Below are positions 26,992-36,012 of a stretch of 64,000 nucleotides of DNA, one piece after another. Position numbers and translations under genes: made by a program. Positions within the stretch are counted from its first letter, which is position 1, and each line of letters opens with the position of its first letter. The stretch is from positions 3,921,001-3,985,000 of the forward strand of contig NZ_JAPEVI010000003.1 in the NCBI RefSeq assembly GCF_026240905.1, given 5' to 3'. The notes beneath the pieces were generated by a model that did no database searches, was not told the DNA's origin, and saw nothing but the letters and a program-made list of their open reading frames with translations. The DNA is from Roseibium salinum (lineage in GTDB: Bacteria > Pseudomonadota > Alphaproteobacteria > Rhizobiales > Stappiaceae).

Positions 26992-27240
26992 ATGTTCAGA
27001 GTTATTTTGATCGCAATTGCCCTCATCGGCCTGACCGCCTGCAACAATACGCAAAAGGGTGCCGTGATCGGCGGCGCGTCCGGTGCGGCAATCGGTGCGG
27101 CGACGACAGGTGAAGCCAGCGGTGCATTGGTCGGCGGCGCTGTCGGCGCGGCTGCCGGTGCTCTTATCGGCAGGGCGACCGAACCGGGCAAATGCGTCTA
27201 CCGCGATGCCTATGGACGCGAATACATTGCGAACTGCTGA
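26992..27240 (+). CDS. glycine-zipper lipoprotein
   Basis: The 82-residue product has a lipoprotein signal with lipobox LTAC (Cys at about residue 17), a glycine-zipper core (GAVIGGASGAAIGAATTGEA then GALVGGAVGAAAGALIG), and a C-terminal CVYRDAYGREYIANC with two cysteines. Such proteins are outer-membrane or periplasmic and often stress-induced. ATG 26992 has GGGAGA upstream; ATG codons slightly further up are in frame but worse placed. An EcfG-type promoter lies immediately upstream. Confidence 0.85.
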   Translation: MFRVILIAIALIGLTACNNTQKGAVIGGASGAAIGAATTGEASGALVGGAVGAAAGALIGRATEPGKCVYRDAYGREYIANC

Positions 27241-27464
27241 AACCAACCGCATTCGGGCCGAGGTGCCTGAATGCGGAAACTTGTCTGCGTTGAGAATCGT
27301 GGGGCCGGGTCGGCCCCTCGTTTGACGGCGATCAGCACATCCTGGAGGGATGCGCCACCTGACCGGTCGGGCCGGTCAACCGGCAGACCTGTGCCGGTCT
27401 GACGGGACTGATCGCCGGCGATGGCGGGGGGCGGATCAGTACGCCGTCAACAAGAGCGCTACGA

Positions 27465-27596
27465 TCAGCGCCAGAATGGCGCCAGAATGGCTCCGGAAAG
27501 CCCGAAACCCAGAAAGTAACGCGCTTTGTCGTCCCGGGCGGGATCAATCGTGTCAGCCGATCTGTCTCTTTCGTGCGAATATTCGTGATACCTCAT
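27465..27596 (-). pseudogene. micro-gene for a one-span membrane protein, broken by an 11-bp duplication
   Basis: ATG 27596 (GAGG 5-7 nt upstream) opens a frame beginning MRYHEYSHERDRSADTIDPA and continuing DDKARYFLGFGLSGAILA. It then stops at 27465 after a tandem duplication of GCCAGAATGGC (27470-27480 and 27481-27491). Removing one 11-bp copy restores exactly 50 codons, ending LIVALLLTAY with a stop at 27436-27438: a soluble N-terminus and one C-terminal span. An EcfG-type promoter is present at 27668-27693. Promoter, ribosome site and restored hydrophobic helix together argue that this was a real gene. The family is unknown. Confidence 0.65.
27470..27491. repeat. 11-bp perfect tandem duplication
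   Basis: GCCAGAATGGC occurs twice, head to tail. The length is not a multiple of three, and the duplication shifts the frame of the small membrane-protein gene that crosses it on the minus strand. Confidence 0.95.
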
Positions 27597-27667
27597 ATCT
27601 GCCTCACTCGAGATTTTAAACGAACCCCGTGCATGGCCTCCCGCGTTTGCGGCCTTTTCCCGAAACG

Positions 27668-27693
27668 AACGGATCGGGCGGGAAAAGGGTTCC
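27668..27693 (-). promoter_or_regulatory. EcfG-type general stress promoter of the broken micro-gene
   Basis: On the minus strand GGAAC (27689-27693) and CGTT (27668-27671) are 17 bp apart. The micro-gene ATG at 27596 is about 70 bp downstream. Confidence 0.7.
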
Positions 27694-27719
27694 TGCGGCG
27701 TTTCGCCCGACCTGCCGGT

Positions 27720-28175
27720 TCAGGGCGTTTGAAGAATAAGCTTCTCGATCTTGTCGACCGGATGGTTGGTCAGATCCTTGTCGATCTCGGCGACCACCTT
27801 GTCGGCAACTTCCTTGTGCAGTTCCTTGCGGACCTTGCCGAGCACCGCCGGCGCGGCTACGAGCACGATCTCGCTGAAGTCGCCCTTGTGCGCACGCTTG
27901 TAGAGGGTTTCCGCCAGTTCCGTGGCGAACTTGTCTTCCTCGAACTGGTGCCAGTCCGTTTCCGACACGGCACTGCGGTGAACTTGCGGACCGTCATTGA
28001 ACCGGCCCGGCCGGTCGGTCAGCTGGTCCCGGTTCGCGGGATTTTCCTGCTCTTCCTTTTTGAAAACTTCGAGGTTCGGAAACACTTCGTCACCTGCGTT
28101 GCGCAGAAAGAGTGCCTTCGATCCGTCGGCAATGACGACCCAACCGTCGTGCTTCAACCGGATTGCCTGATGCAT
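27720..28175 (-). CDS. host-attachment family protein
   Basis: The 151-residue product matches the host attachment / AtsE-like family, related to archaeo-eukaryotic release-factor folds. It has WVVIADGSKALFLRNAGDE near the N-terminus, a variable loop with Asn, Gln and Glu, FEEDKFATELAETLYK and IVLVAAPAVLGKVRKELHKEV. The name comes from a rhizobial plant-attachment phenotype; biochemistry is unknown. GAGGAG lies upstream of ATG 28175, and an EcfG-type promoter at 28229-28253 is correctly placed. Confidence 0.85.
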   Translation of the reverse strand: MHQAIRLKHDGWVVIADGSKALFLRNAGDEVFPNLEVFKKEEQENPANRDQLTDRPGRFNDGPQVHRSAVSETDWHQFEEDKFATELAETLYKRAHKGDFSEIVLVAAPAVLGKVRKELHKEVADKVVAEIDKDLTNHPVDKIEKLILQTP

Positions 28176-28228
28176 GAACCAATCTCCTCGTCTTGCCAGT
28201 CCCGTGTGGTCCACGGGTGCATCTGGTC

Positions 28229-28253
28229 AACGGTCCAGCCAAGGATCTGTTCC
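28229..28253 (-). promoter_or_regulatory. EcfG-type general stress promoter of the host-attachment gene
   Basis: On the minus strand GGAAC (28249-28253) and CGTT (28229-28232) are separated by 16 bp, 54 bp upstream of the ATG at 28175. Confidence 0.78.
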
Positions 28254-28334
28254 TTGTTTCGGAACGGTTGTGAGCTGCAGAGGAACAAAAACGTTGCCAT
28301 GGCTGTTTCTTTTCCGGAGAGGAAACCTCTGGCA

Positions 28335-28826
28335 ATGTTTGAAGATATTTATTCCGAATTCAGCATCGACCTGACAGCCCTGCCTGTTCACATAGCCTTG
28401 CTGCGGATGTTTGCCGCAATCCTCCTGGGCGGGGTCATTGGTTTCGAGCGCGAAGGGCGGGGCAAAGACGCGGGGCTGCGCACCCATATGCTGATTGCGT
28501 TCGCGGCCTGCATCTTCCTGATTGTCGGCCAGGAGATCGGACACCTTCCCTTCAGCGAGGGTGAGCAGAAAAGGGTCGATCCGTTGCGTCTGGTCGAGGC
28601 CGTGACCGCCGGGGTGGCCTTCCTCGCTGCGGGCCTGATTTTCGCCCGCGGCGGTACGGTCGTGAACGTGACAACCGGGGCATCCATGTGGCTGGCGGGA
28701 GCCATCGGAATGGCATGCGGCGCCGGCGAGCTCGGACTGGCGGCAGTCGCCACCGTTCTCGTCCTGATCGTTCTGACGATCGTGGGGGTGCTGGAGAACC
28801 GGTTCACCCGCAAGAAGTCCGAGTAG
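28335..28826 (+). CDS. MgtC/SapB family membrane protein
   Basis: The 163-residue MgtC-type protein has four or five spans. Signature pieces are LLRMFAAILLGGVIGFERE, KDAGLRTHMLIAFAACIFLIVG and VTAGVAFLAAGLIFARGG...TTGASMWLAGAIGMACGAG. The family is linked to magnesium limitation, acid stress and F-ATPase modulation. The C-terminal ACT-like domain of long MgtC proteins is absent, as in the short SapB form. A weak EcfG-like match (GGAAC 28282-28286, N17, TGTT) lies upstream; I do not annotate it separately. Confidence 0.9.
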   Translation: MFEDIYSEFSIDLTALPVHIALLRMFAAILLGGVIGFEREGRGKDAGLRTHMLIAFAACIFLIVGQEIGHLPFSEGEQKRVDPLRLVEAVTAGVAFLAAGLIFARGGTVVNVTTGASMWLAGAIGMACGAGELGLAAVATVLVLIVLTIVGVLENRFTRKKSE

Positions 28827-28847
28827 AAGATGGCGGACCACGCCGCC

Positions 28848-30536
28848 TCAGGCGTTGCCGCGCGTCTCCAGCAGCCGGCGCGCGATCACCTGGGCCTGAA
28901 TCTCCGCCGCCCCTTCGAAAATGTTCAGGATGCGGGCATCGCACAACACGCGGGAAATGGCGTATTCCAGCGCAAAGCCGTTGCCGCCGTGGATCTGCAG
29001 GGCATTGTCGGCCGCGGCCCAGGCAACGCGGGCGCCGAGCAGCTTGGCCATGCCCGCCTCCAGGTCGCAGCGCTTGCCGGAATCCTTCTGCCAGGACGAG
29101 AAATAGGTGAGCTGGCGGGCGATCATCAGCTCAGCGGTCATCATGGCGAGCTTGTCCGAAACGCGCGGGAAGCTGATCAGGGACTTGCCGAACTGGATGC
29201 GTTCCTCGGCATAACGCAGACCGAGATCGAGGGCGGACTGGGCGACGCCCAACGCTCTGGCGGCGGTCTGGATCCGCGCGCCTTCAAAGGTCTGCATCAA
29301 CTGCTTGAAACCTTCGCCCTCGACCTGGCCGAGCAGGTTCTCTTGGCCGACCTCGAACCCGTCAAACGCGATCTCGTATTCCTTCATGCCGCGGTAGCCG
29401 AGCACCTCGATTTCGCCGCCGCTCATGCCCTCGGCCGGGAACGGGTCTTCATCCGTGCCGCGCGGCTTTTCGGCAATAAACATAGACAGGCCCTTGTAGC
29501 CGGATTCCTGCGGATTGGTGCGTGCCAGCAGCGTCATGATGTCGGCGCGAACCGGATGGGTGATCCAGGTCTTATTGCCGGAGATCTTCCAGGCGTCGCC
29601 TTCACGGACCGCGCGGGTCTTGAGCGAGGCAAGGTCAGATCCCGTGTTGGGTTCGGTGAAGACCGCGGTCGGAAGCACTTCGCCGGAAGCGATCTTCGGC
29701 AACCAGTGCTGCTTCTGCTCATCCGTTCCGCCGCACAGGATGAGTTCCGCGGCGATTTCCGAGCGTGTTCCGAGCGAGCCGACGCCGATATAGGCCCGGG
29801 ACAGCTCCTCGGAGACCACGCACATGGCTTCCTTGCCGAGGCCAAGGCCGCCGTATTCCTCCGGGATGGTCAGGCCGAAGACACCGAGTTCAGACATCTG
29901 GTTGATGACGTCGAGCGGAATGTACTCGTTTTTCAGATGCCACTCGTGGGCGTTCGGAACGACGGTGTCTTCCGCAAAGCGCCGCATTTCGTTGCGGATC
30001 TGCTCCATCGTCTCGTCGAGCCCCGGATCGCCGAAGGTCGAGTGGCCGGCCTGAGCGCGGATGAGACGGGTGATTTCGCTGCGGATTTCAGGGGAGTTGC
30101 CGGCCTCGATGAGGGTCTCTATGTCGGCGGTCCTGAAGGTTTGCAGTTCCTCGCGGCCGATCCCGAGATCCGCGGGACGGACCGTTTCGCCCTGGTTCAT
30201 GGCAATGCCGCCGAAGATCTGGGCCAGATACTCGGAAAATCCAAGCTGGACGATCCTGTCTTCCAGCACCCCGTACCGGTCCTGCGCCTTCAGGCGCCGC
30301 GCGTAGGCGTCGAGCTGGCGCAGGGACTCCACGTAGGTCGCCAGCCAGGCGAGCCCGTGCGTTGCCCGCTGTTCCTCTTCCATCTTCTGCGAGGATATGC
30401 CTCCGTCCTTCGAGACCCGGACACGTACACGCTGCGCTGCAAGATCAAGCAGGCGGTCCAGCGTGGCAACGGCAGCTTCCGTTCGTTCCGCAAGGCTCTC
30501 CGGCGAAACTGCCCCCTTCATGGCTGCAGTGGACAT
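28848..30536 (-). CDS. mcd: (2S)-methylsuccinyl-CoA dehydrogenase (ethylmalonyl-CoA pathway)
   Basis: This flavin enzyme oxidises methylsuccinyl-CoA to mesaconyl-CoA. The 562-residue length, with an N-terminal extension of about 150 residues before the acyl-CoA dehydrogenase fold, is characteristic of Mcd among this superfamily. The core has FGLTIPEEYGGLGLG, TAVFTEPNTGSDLASLKTRA, KTWITHPVRADI, QLMQTFEGARIQTAARALG and DNALQIHGGNGFALEY. Mcd lets organisms without isocitrate lyase assimilate acetyl-CoA. The ATG at 30536 is well placed. It is convergent with mgtC and divergent from the BrkB-like gene. The exact substrate is inferred from the length and alphaproteobacterial context. Confidence 0.88.
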   Translation of the reverse strand: MSTAAMKGAVSPESLAERTEAAVATLDRLLDLAAQRVRVRVSKDGGISSQKMEEEQRATHGLAWLATYVESLRQLDAYARRLKAQDRYGVLEDRIVQLGFSEYLAQIFGGIAMNQGETVRPADLGIGREELQTFRTADIETLIEAGNSPEIRSEITRLIRAQAGHSTFGDPGLDETMEQIRNEMRRFAEDTVVPNAHEWHLKNEYIPLDVINQMSELGVFGLTIPEEYGGLGLGKEAMCVVSEELSRAYIGVGSLGTRSEIAAELILCGGTDEQKQHWLPKIASGEVLPTAVFTEPNTGSDLASLKTRAVREGDAWKISGNKTWITHPVRADIMTLLARTNPQESGYKGLSMFIAEKPRGTDEDPFPAEGMSGGEIEVLGYRGMKEYEIAFDGFEVGQENLLGQVEGEGFKQLMQTFEGARIQTAARALGVAQSALDLGLRYAEERIQFGKSLISFPRVSDKLAMMTAELMIARQLTYFSSWQKDSGKRCDLEAGMAKLLGARVAWAAADNALQIHGGNGFALEYAISRVLCDARILNIFEGAAEIQAQVIARRLLETRGNA

Positions 30537-30697
30537 GGGCGTTCTCCATATTCATTTGTTGCGCCGAGGCGCCTTTTGTTGAAGCTATGTTGCGTCGCAC
30601 ACTTGCATTTGTCGAGCCGGAATTTCTTCACCTTTTGGAGGGGGCGGTTTTTCCGCGCGGACTTGACGGGGCGCGCCTACAAGGGCACATCGAACCC

Positions 30698-31588
30698 ATG
30701 AGCGCCCGGCAGTCAATTCTCGTCATTTATGCGATTCTGAAAGATGCCCTCGGTCACTTCAACCGGGATGACGGATACGCGATGGCCAGCCACGTCGCCC
30801 TTTCAGGGCTCCTGGCCATTTTCCCGCTGCTGATCTTCATCGCCTCTCTCGGGGCGTTTTTCGGGATGACGGAGGCGGCGGACACCGTTTCGGAGCTGAT
30901 TTTCCAGTCCTGGCCGTCAAGCGTTGCGGCGCCTGTTGCCCGTGAGGTGCAGAAGGTCCTGACGGTGCCGCGCGGGGATGTGCTGACATTCGGTGCCGTC
31001 GCGGCGCTCTGGTTTTCGTCAAACGGCGTGGAAGCCCTGCGCACAGCGCTGAACCGGGCCTACCGGCAACAGGACAAGCGCTCGGTCATTCTTTTGCGCC
31101 TGCAGTCCATCGGGCTGGTGCTGCTGGGAGCGTTCATCCTGCTGGCCTATACGTTTCTTGTGGTGCTGGCGCCTCTTGCCCTGGAGGCCGTCGCGGCCCG
31201 CGCGCCGCGTGTCGAGGAGTTCCTGCTCTCGATCAATGTCGCGCGCTATACGCTCGCGGGCTCGCTGCTGGTTATCGGCCTGTTCATCACCCACTGGCTG
31301 CTGCCGGCCGGCCGGCGGTCCTTCAAGGACCTGTGGCCCGGCGTCCTGGCAACCCTTTGCATGTGGATCATCGCGGGCAGTCTTTTCGGAGCGTATCTGG
31401 CGAGTTTCGCCAATTACGTCTCCACCTACGGCGGGCTCGCGGGCATCATGACCGCGATGATCTTTCTTTATATCTGCGCACTGGTCTTCATTCTCGGCGG
31501 CGAGTTGAACGCTGCGATTTCACGCCAGAGGAAGTTCCGGAGGCGGCAGAAAAAGCAGCTTGCCCTGTTCAACACCCTCGAGGATTGA
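30698..31588 (+). CDS. YihY/BrkB-family inner membrane protein
   Basis: The 296-residue product has six predicted spans and the family pieces DDGYAMASHVALSGLLAIFPLLIF, LWFSSNGVEALRTALNRAYR and FANYVSTYGGLAGIMTAMIFLYICALVFILGGELNAA. The family was first mis-called ribonuclease BN; its function is unresolved. I use ATG 30698; an in-frame ATG at 30587 would add 37 residues of uncertain character. Confidence 0.88.
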   Translation: MSARQSILVIYAILKDALGHFNRDDGYAMASHVALSGLLAIFPLLIFIASLGAFFGMTEAADTVSELIFQSWPSSVAAPVAREVQKVLTVPRGDVLTFGAVAALWFSSNGVEALRTALNRAYRQQDKRSVILLRLQSIGLVLLGAFILLAYTFLVVLAPLALEAVAARAPRVEEFLLSINVARYTLAGSLLVIGLFITHWLLPAGRRSFKDLWPGVLATLCMWIIAGSLFGAYLASFANYVSTYGGLAGIMTAMIFLYICALVFILGGELNAAISRQRKFRRRQKKQLALFNTLED

Positions 31589-31600
31589 GCTCCGGAGGCA

Positions 31601-32476
31601 TCACGGCTTTTTCGTCGATCTCCGGATGGTCAGAACCGCGCCGATGACCAGCGCCATGCCGGCGAGCTGAATCGGCGACAGCGTTTCCCCGAAGAGGAAA
31701 TAGCTTTCGACCGCGGTTGCGACCGGCACCAGATAGAAGAGGCTGGCGACCTGGGAAACCGCGCCTTCGCGGATAAGCAGCATCAGCAGCAGGATTGCGC
31801 CCACCGACAGGACAAAAACGAGCCAGGCCATGGCGAAGATGAGCTCGCCGGACCAGGTGATCTGCCAGCTTTCCGCAAGGCTGAGCGGAGCGGTGACAAG
31901 CAGCGCGCCGACGTATTGCCAGACCGTCGCGGCCAGCAGGTCGGTCTTCTGGGCAAAGCGCTTCTGGTAAACCGTGCCGAGACTGATGGTGAGCACCGCA
32001 GCCAGGACCGCGGCGACGGTCACCGGAGTGATTCCGCCGACGTCGAGATCGAATTTCGGGCCGAGCACCAGGGCAAGGCCCGTTGCGCCGACCGCCATGC
32101 TGAGCCAGTGCTTCGGCGAAACGGATTCCTTCAGCAGCAGGACGGCCATCAGGGCGGTCAGGACCGGCTGCAGTCCGACGATGATGGAGGAAAGGCCCGC
32201 GGGCATGCCCTGTTTGATCGCCCAGAACACACCGCCGAGATAGAGGCCGTGGACCAGCATGCCGGCCACGATGCAATGGATGATGGCGGCCGGCGTCCGC
32301 GGCCAGGACCTTGCAAGCGGTACCGCCAGCAACAGCAGCACCGGCACGACCAGCGCAAAACGCACCGTCAGGAACGTCATCGGCTCGATATAGGGTGCGC
32401 CGAGTTTCGAACCGATGAACCCGGTGGACCACAACAGAACGAAAATCACCGGCGCGGCTTTGGCAAGAAAATTCAA
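31601..32476 (-). CDS. EamA/DMT-family transporter
   Basis: The 291-residue product has ten spans in two EamA repeats (WSTGFIGSKLGAPYIEPMTFL in the first, SLGTVYQKRFAQKTDLLAATVWQY in the second) and a terminal IRRSTKKP. The start appears to be TTG 32476, because the next in-frame ATG lies after the first span. The substrate is unknown. It is convergent with the BrkB-like gene and divergent from the chemoreceptor gene. Confidence 0.87.
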   Translation of the reverse strand: MNFLAKAAPVIFVLLWSTGFIGSKLGAPYIEPMTFLTVRFALVVPVLLLLAVPLARSWPRTPAAIIHCIVAGMLVHGLYLGGVFWAIKQGMPAGLSSIIVGLQPVLTALMAVLLLKESVSPKHWLSMAVGATGLALVLGPKFDLDVGGITPVTVAAVLAAVLTISLGTVYQKRFAQKTDLLAATVWQYVGALLVTAPLSLAESWQITWSGELIFAMAWLVFVLSVGAILLLMLLIREGAVSQVASLFYLVPVATAVESYFLFGETLSPIQLAGMALVIGAVLTIRRSTKKP

Positions 32477-32610
32477 GACGGCCTCAATGGAGAGCGGGCT
32501 GCCGGCGAACGCGGCAGCCTTAGGTGGGAGAGTGGTGCATGCGTTAACCGTAAATTGGCATTTCTAGCCAATTCTACAGCGCAATCTCGCGTCTAAAGGG
32601 ACATACGCTG

Positions 32611-34617
32611 GTGGCCATCGGATCTCAATCACCTTTTCAGATCTTGTCCAGACTGTCGGTCAAGATCAGGATACTCGCGCTCAGCCTTTTCACGATTGTG
32701 GGACTGCTCGCGATCGGGGCTGCCTTCTTCTGGAGCCAGAACGAACTGAACACCGCTTTTGCGCGCATGAGCGACAGTGCGACCCTCGCCGAACAGGTTG
32801 CGGGGCTATCGCAGACGGGCGGCGACCTCAGGGCAATCGAGAAGCGGTATCTTTCCACACCGTCATCCGGGGATTTCCAGGCCTTCGATGCGAAACTGGC
32901 CGAGTCGGGGCAGATGCTGGCCAGGATTGCGGACAACCCGGCCGCTTCTGCCTATACGGCCGAGCTTGCGGACCTGAAGGACACGCTGGAAGGGACCAAG
33001 GGTGCGTTCGAAATGCTCGACGCCGTCCAGCAGAAAATTGGCTATGACAGCACGATGGGCTATCTGGCCGTCCTGAACGAGACCGCCGGCGCCGTGAAGA
33101 ACCGTTTGCAGGAAGAAATGAAATTCGGCGGCGGGCCGGACTTTGAAAAGCTTGCCCGCGCCATCCTTGCGGTCCAGCTTGCCGAAAAGGAATTCACGCT
33201 GAACAACACGCCGGCTTCCCTGGACGTTTTCGAGGCTGAATTCAGTGCCTTCGAAAAGCTCCTGAAGAAGGTCTACATCTCCGACGCCATCAAAAAAGAA
33301 CTGACGGACAACATGGCCGTCTACAACGCCACCTTCGATCAGTACGCGGAAGCGGCGTTGCAGAAGACGGAATATGTCGAACTGCTGGAGAACCTGTTCG
33401 ATCTCGTGCCGCCGCATATCGCGTCTCTCAATGCCGCGGCCGGTGGGATCCAGAGCGAAGCGGCCGGGCAGCTGGAAAATGCGCGCTCGATCGCCGCTTT
33501 CACGATCGGGGGTACGATCCTCGGGCTTCTGTTCCTGCTTCCGGCCATTGCGCTGCTCATCGGCCAGTCCATTTCCCGTCCGCTGACCCGCCTGCAGGCG
33601 GCCATGGAAGCTCTGGCCGGCGGTCAGACCGACCTCGACCTTCCCGAGGTCGCCGGCAATTCCGAACTCGCCTCGATGAGCCGGACGGTTCAGGTGTTCC
33701 GCGACAATGCGGTCGAGCGGCTTGAGCTCGCCGAAGCGCAGGATCTGGAAAGCCGCAAGCGTGAGGAGCGGGTTTCTCGGCTCAACGGCCTGATCGAGCG
33801 GTTCGAAGGCACCGTTTCTCAGGCGCTCGACAGCCTCGACAGGGCAAATGACGAGCTGCGGCAGACGTCGAAATCCATGGAACAGTCGGCAGATGATGTC
33901 GCCGACGAGTCAGAGGAAGCGGCCGGCGCGGTCCGCACGGCGGCGGAAAACGTGACCTCGGCGGCCCATTCGGCCGAAGAGCTCGCCCAGTCCATCGCCG
34001 AGATTTCCGGGCAGGCCAACAAGTCGACGGAAGTTGCCCAGCAGGCCGTTCGCAGCGCATCCTCGACGGTTGCGACCATGGAGGAACTCTCCGGTGCCGC
34101 CGACCGTATCGGCGAGGTGATGGGCCTCATCCGCGACATCGCCAACCAGACGAACCTGCTCGCCCTGAACGCCACCATCGAAGCCGCCCGTGCGGGCGAA
34201 GCCGGCAAGGGGTTTGCCGTGGTTGCCGCGGAGGTGAAACAGCTTGCCGACCAGACGTCCCGGGCGACCGAGGACATCGCGACGCAGATCGAGGCGATCC
34301 AGGGTTCGTCCGGCCAGGCGGTGCGGGCGATCGAGGACGTCAACCGGATCATCTCCGACATGGAAGGCCTTGCCTCGGCCGTGGCCGCCGCCGTCCAGCA
34401 GCAGGACATGGCCGTCCAGGCGATCTCCCAGAACGTCTCCAGCGCCTCGGCCCGTTCCGAAGAAGGGGTCGGACGCATGGCGGCCGTTGGTTCGGCCGCC
34501 GAACTGGCGCGCTCGAACGGTGCGGAAGTGGAGCACCTTGCTGAATCCCTTGGCCAGCAGGGTGACCTGATCCGCCAGGAAATTGCGCAATTCCTTCAGG
34601 ACGTTCGCAGCGCATAA
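32611..34617 (+). CDS. methyl-accepting chemotaxis protein
   Basis: The 668-residue chemoreceptor has a first span at about residues 16-37 and a helical periplasmic sensor domain (about 38-290) rich in Glu and Ala, resembling HBM-type double four-helix sensors. A second span (about 293-316), a HAMP domain (about 317-370) and a cytoplasmic signalling domain follow, with the hairpin tip [40 protein letters not shown]. Start GTG 32611. No che genes are nearby. The ligand is unknown. Confidence 0.93.
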   Translation: MAIGSQSPFQILSRLSVKIRILALSLFTIVGLLAIGAAFFWSQNELNTAFARMSDSATLAEQVAGLSQTGGDLRAIEKRYLSTPSSGDFQAFDAKLAESGQMLARIADNPAASAYTAELADLKDTLEGTKGAFEMLDAVQQKIGYDSTMGYLAVLNETAGAVKNRLQEEMKFGGGPDFEKLARAILAVQLAEKEFTLNNTPASLDVFEAEFSAFEKLLKKVYISDAIKKELTDNMAVYNATFDQYAEAALQKTEYVELLENLFDLVPPHIASLNAAAGGIQSEAAGQLENARSIAAFTIGGTILGLLFLLPAIALLIGQSISRPLTRLQAAMEALAGGQTDLDLPEVAGNSELASMSRTVQVFRDNAVERLELAEAQDLESRKREERVSRLNGLIERFEGTVSQALDSLDRANDELRQTSKSMEQSADDVADESEEAAGAVRTAAENVTSAAHSAEELAQSIAEISGQANKSTEVAQQAVRSASSTVATMEELSGAADRIGEVMGLIRDIANQTNLLALNATIEAARAGEAGKGFAVVAAEVKQLADQTSRATEDIATQIEAIQGSSGQAVRAIEDVNRIISDMEGLASAVAAAVQQQDMAVQAISQNVSSASARSEEGVGRMAAVGSAAELARSNGAEVEHLAESLGQQGDLIRQEIAQFLQDVRSA

Positions 34618-34632
34618 TCGATCCCGGTTTCG

Positions 34633-34659
34633 ATTGCCGCGAGGGTCCCTCGCGGCAAT
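34633..34659. terminator. strong hairpin after the chemoreceptor gene
   Basis: Two perfect 13-bp arms, ATTGCCGCGAGGG and its complement, surround a single T. It lies 16 bp beyond the chemoreceptor stop. There is no good T-run after it, so it may be an atypical terminator or 3'-end stabiliser. Confidence 0.6.
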
Positions 34660-34746
34660 TCGCCCTTCTGGCGATTCGCCAATCTTCATGCTACGGCTGC
34701 TGTCACAAGACAGGCTCAACAGCGCAGGCTTGAAGAGGCGAATGGC

Positions 34747-35931
34747 ATGCAAGAAGAAATCGTCATCATCGGTGCGGGGCAGGCCGGTGCGCAGATGGCG
34801 CAGTCCCTGCGGCAAGGCGGGTTTGAAGGGCCGTTGCGCCTGATCGGTGACGAACCGCATCCGCCTTATCAAAGACCGCCCCTGTCGAAAAAGTTTCTCG
34901 CCGGTGACATTGGCGCGGAAGGGCTCTGGCTGCGCCCGCCGGCGTTTTTCTCCACGAACAATATCGACCTCATCCCCAATACAAGGGTCGTCGCGATCGA
35001 CCGGGCCGCCAAGCGCCTGAACCTGGAGAACGGCAGCACGCTTTCCTACGGCAAGCTGGTTCTGGCAACCGGCACCTATGCGCGCAGGCTGCCGCTTGCC
35101 GGGGCGGACAAACAGGGCGTCGTCACGCTCCGCTCCATAGCCGATGTCGACGCGATCCGCGAAAGCCTGAAGGCGTGCAACCGGCTCGCGATCATCGGCG
35201 CCGGCTATATCGGTCTGGAGGTGGCGGCCGTCGCCCGGGCGCTCGGCAAGGAAGTGTCGGTGATCGAAGCTCAGGATCGTGTGATGAAGCGCGTCGTCAG
35301 TGAGACCGTGTCGTCCTTTTTCGCAACGCTGCACCTGTCCCACGGCATCGATCTGCGTCTCAACACCGGCATCGAGTGCCTCCAGGGCGAGAGCGCCGTC
35401 AGCGGTGTGAAGCTGACGACGGGCGAAGTTATTCCGGCGGAACTGGTCCTGATCGCCGTCGGCGCGGAACCGAACGACCAGCTTGCCGCCGAAGCGGGCC
35501 TTGACGTCGACAACGGGGTCCTGGTGGACGGCTGCGGCCAGACAAGCGATCCGGATATCTACGCCGTCGGCGACTGCACGCGCTTTTATTCCAACCGCTA
35601 CAAGCGCTCCGTGCGCATGGAGAGCGTGCAGAACGCGATCGACCAGGCCAAGATCGCGGCGCAGTCGCTGCTCGGCGAGGATGTCGACTATGATCCGCTG
35701 CCCTGGTTCTGGTCGGACCAGTACGACATCAAACTGCAGATTGCAGGGCTTTCGGAAGGCTATGACACGACGGTCGTGACCGGATCGCCGGAGAGCCACA
35801 AGTTCTATGTCGCCTATCTGAAGGAAAACCAGCTGATCGCTGTCGACAGCATCAACGCGGCGCGCTCGCACATGATGGCACGCCGTGTGATCGGCGAGAC
35901 CTGGCGGGACGGACTCCTGCCGGAGGCATAG
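34747..35931 (+). CDS. ferredoxin/rubredoxin reductase-type FAD oxidoreductase
   Basis: The 394-residue NAD(P)H:ferredoxin reductase resembles rhodocoxin or putidaredoxin reductase. It has the FAD-binding VIIGAGQAGAQMA (residues 6-18), YQRPPLSKKFL, ATGTYARRLPL, a second nucleotide fold IIGAGYIGLEVAAVAR (about 153-168) and the FAD site DIYAVGDCTRF. The C-terminus has PWFWSDQYDIKLQIAG, typical of the family. It is monocistronic, with no ferredoxin or P450 gene adjacent, so its electron acceptor is unknown. Confidence 0.9.
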   Translation: MQEEIVIIGAGQAGAQMAQSLRQGGFEGPLRLIGDEPHPPYQRPPLSKKFLAGDIGAEGLWLRPPAFFSTNNIDLIPNTRVVAIDRAAKRLNLENGSTLSYGKLVLATGTYARRLPLAGADKQGVVTLRSIADVDAIRESLKACNRLAIIGAGYIGLEVAAVARALGKEVSVIEAQDRVMKRVVSETVSSFFATLHLSHGIDLRLNTGIECLQGESAVSGVKLTTGEVIPAELVLIAVGAEPNDQLAAEAGLDVDNGVLVDGCGQTSDPDIYAVGDCTRFYSNRYKRSVRMESVQNAIDQAKIAAQSLLGEDVDYDPLPWFWSDQYDIKLQIAGLSEGYDTTVVTGSPESHKFYVAYLKENQLIAVDSINAARSHMMARRVIGETWRDGLLPEA

Positions 35932-36012
35932 GTCAGCCTGGATCGGGTTCAATTCCAGAGCGTTTCAACGGCACCGAGCGGGGGCAACGAGCGGGCGAAC
36001 GCCGGCGCGCGG

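Noticed and set aside
28282..28307. EcfG promoter for the mgtC-like gene
   Set aside because: GGAAC is present but the -10 is TGTT at 17-bp spacing; too weak to annotate beside the four clean matches.
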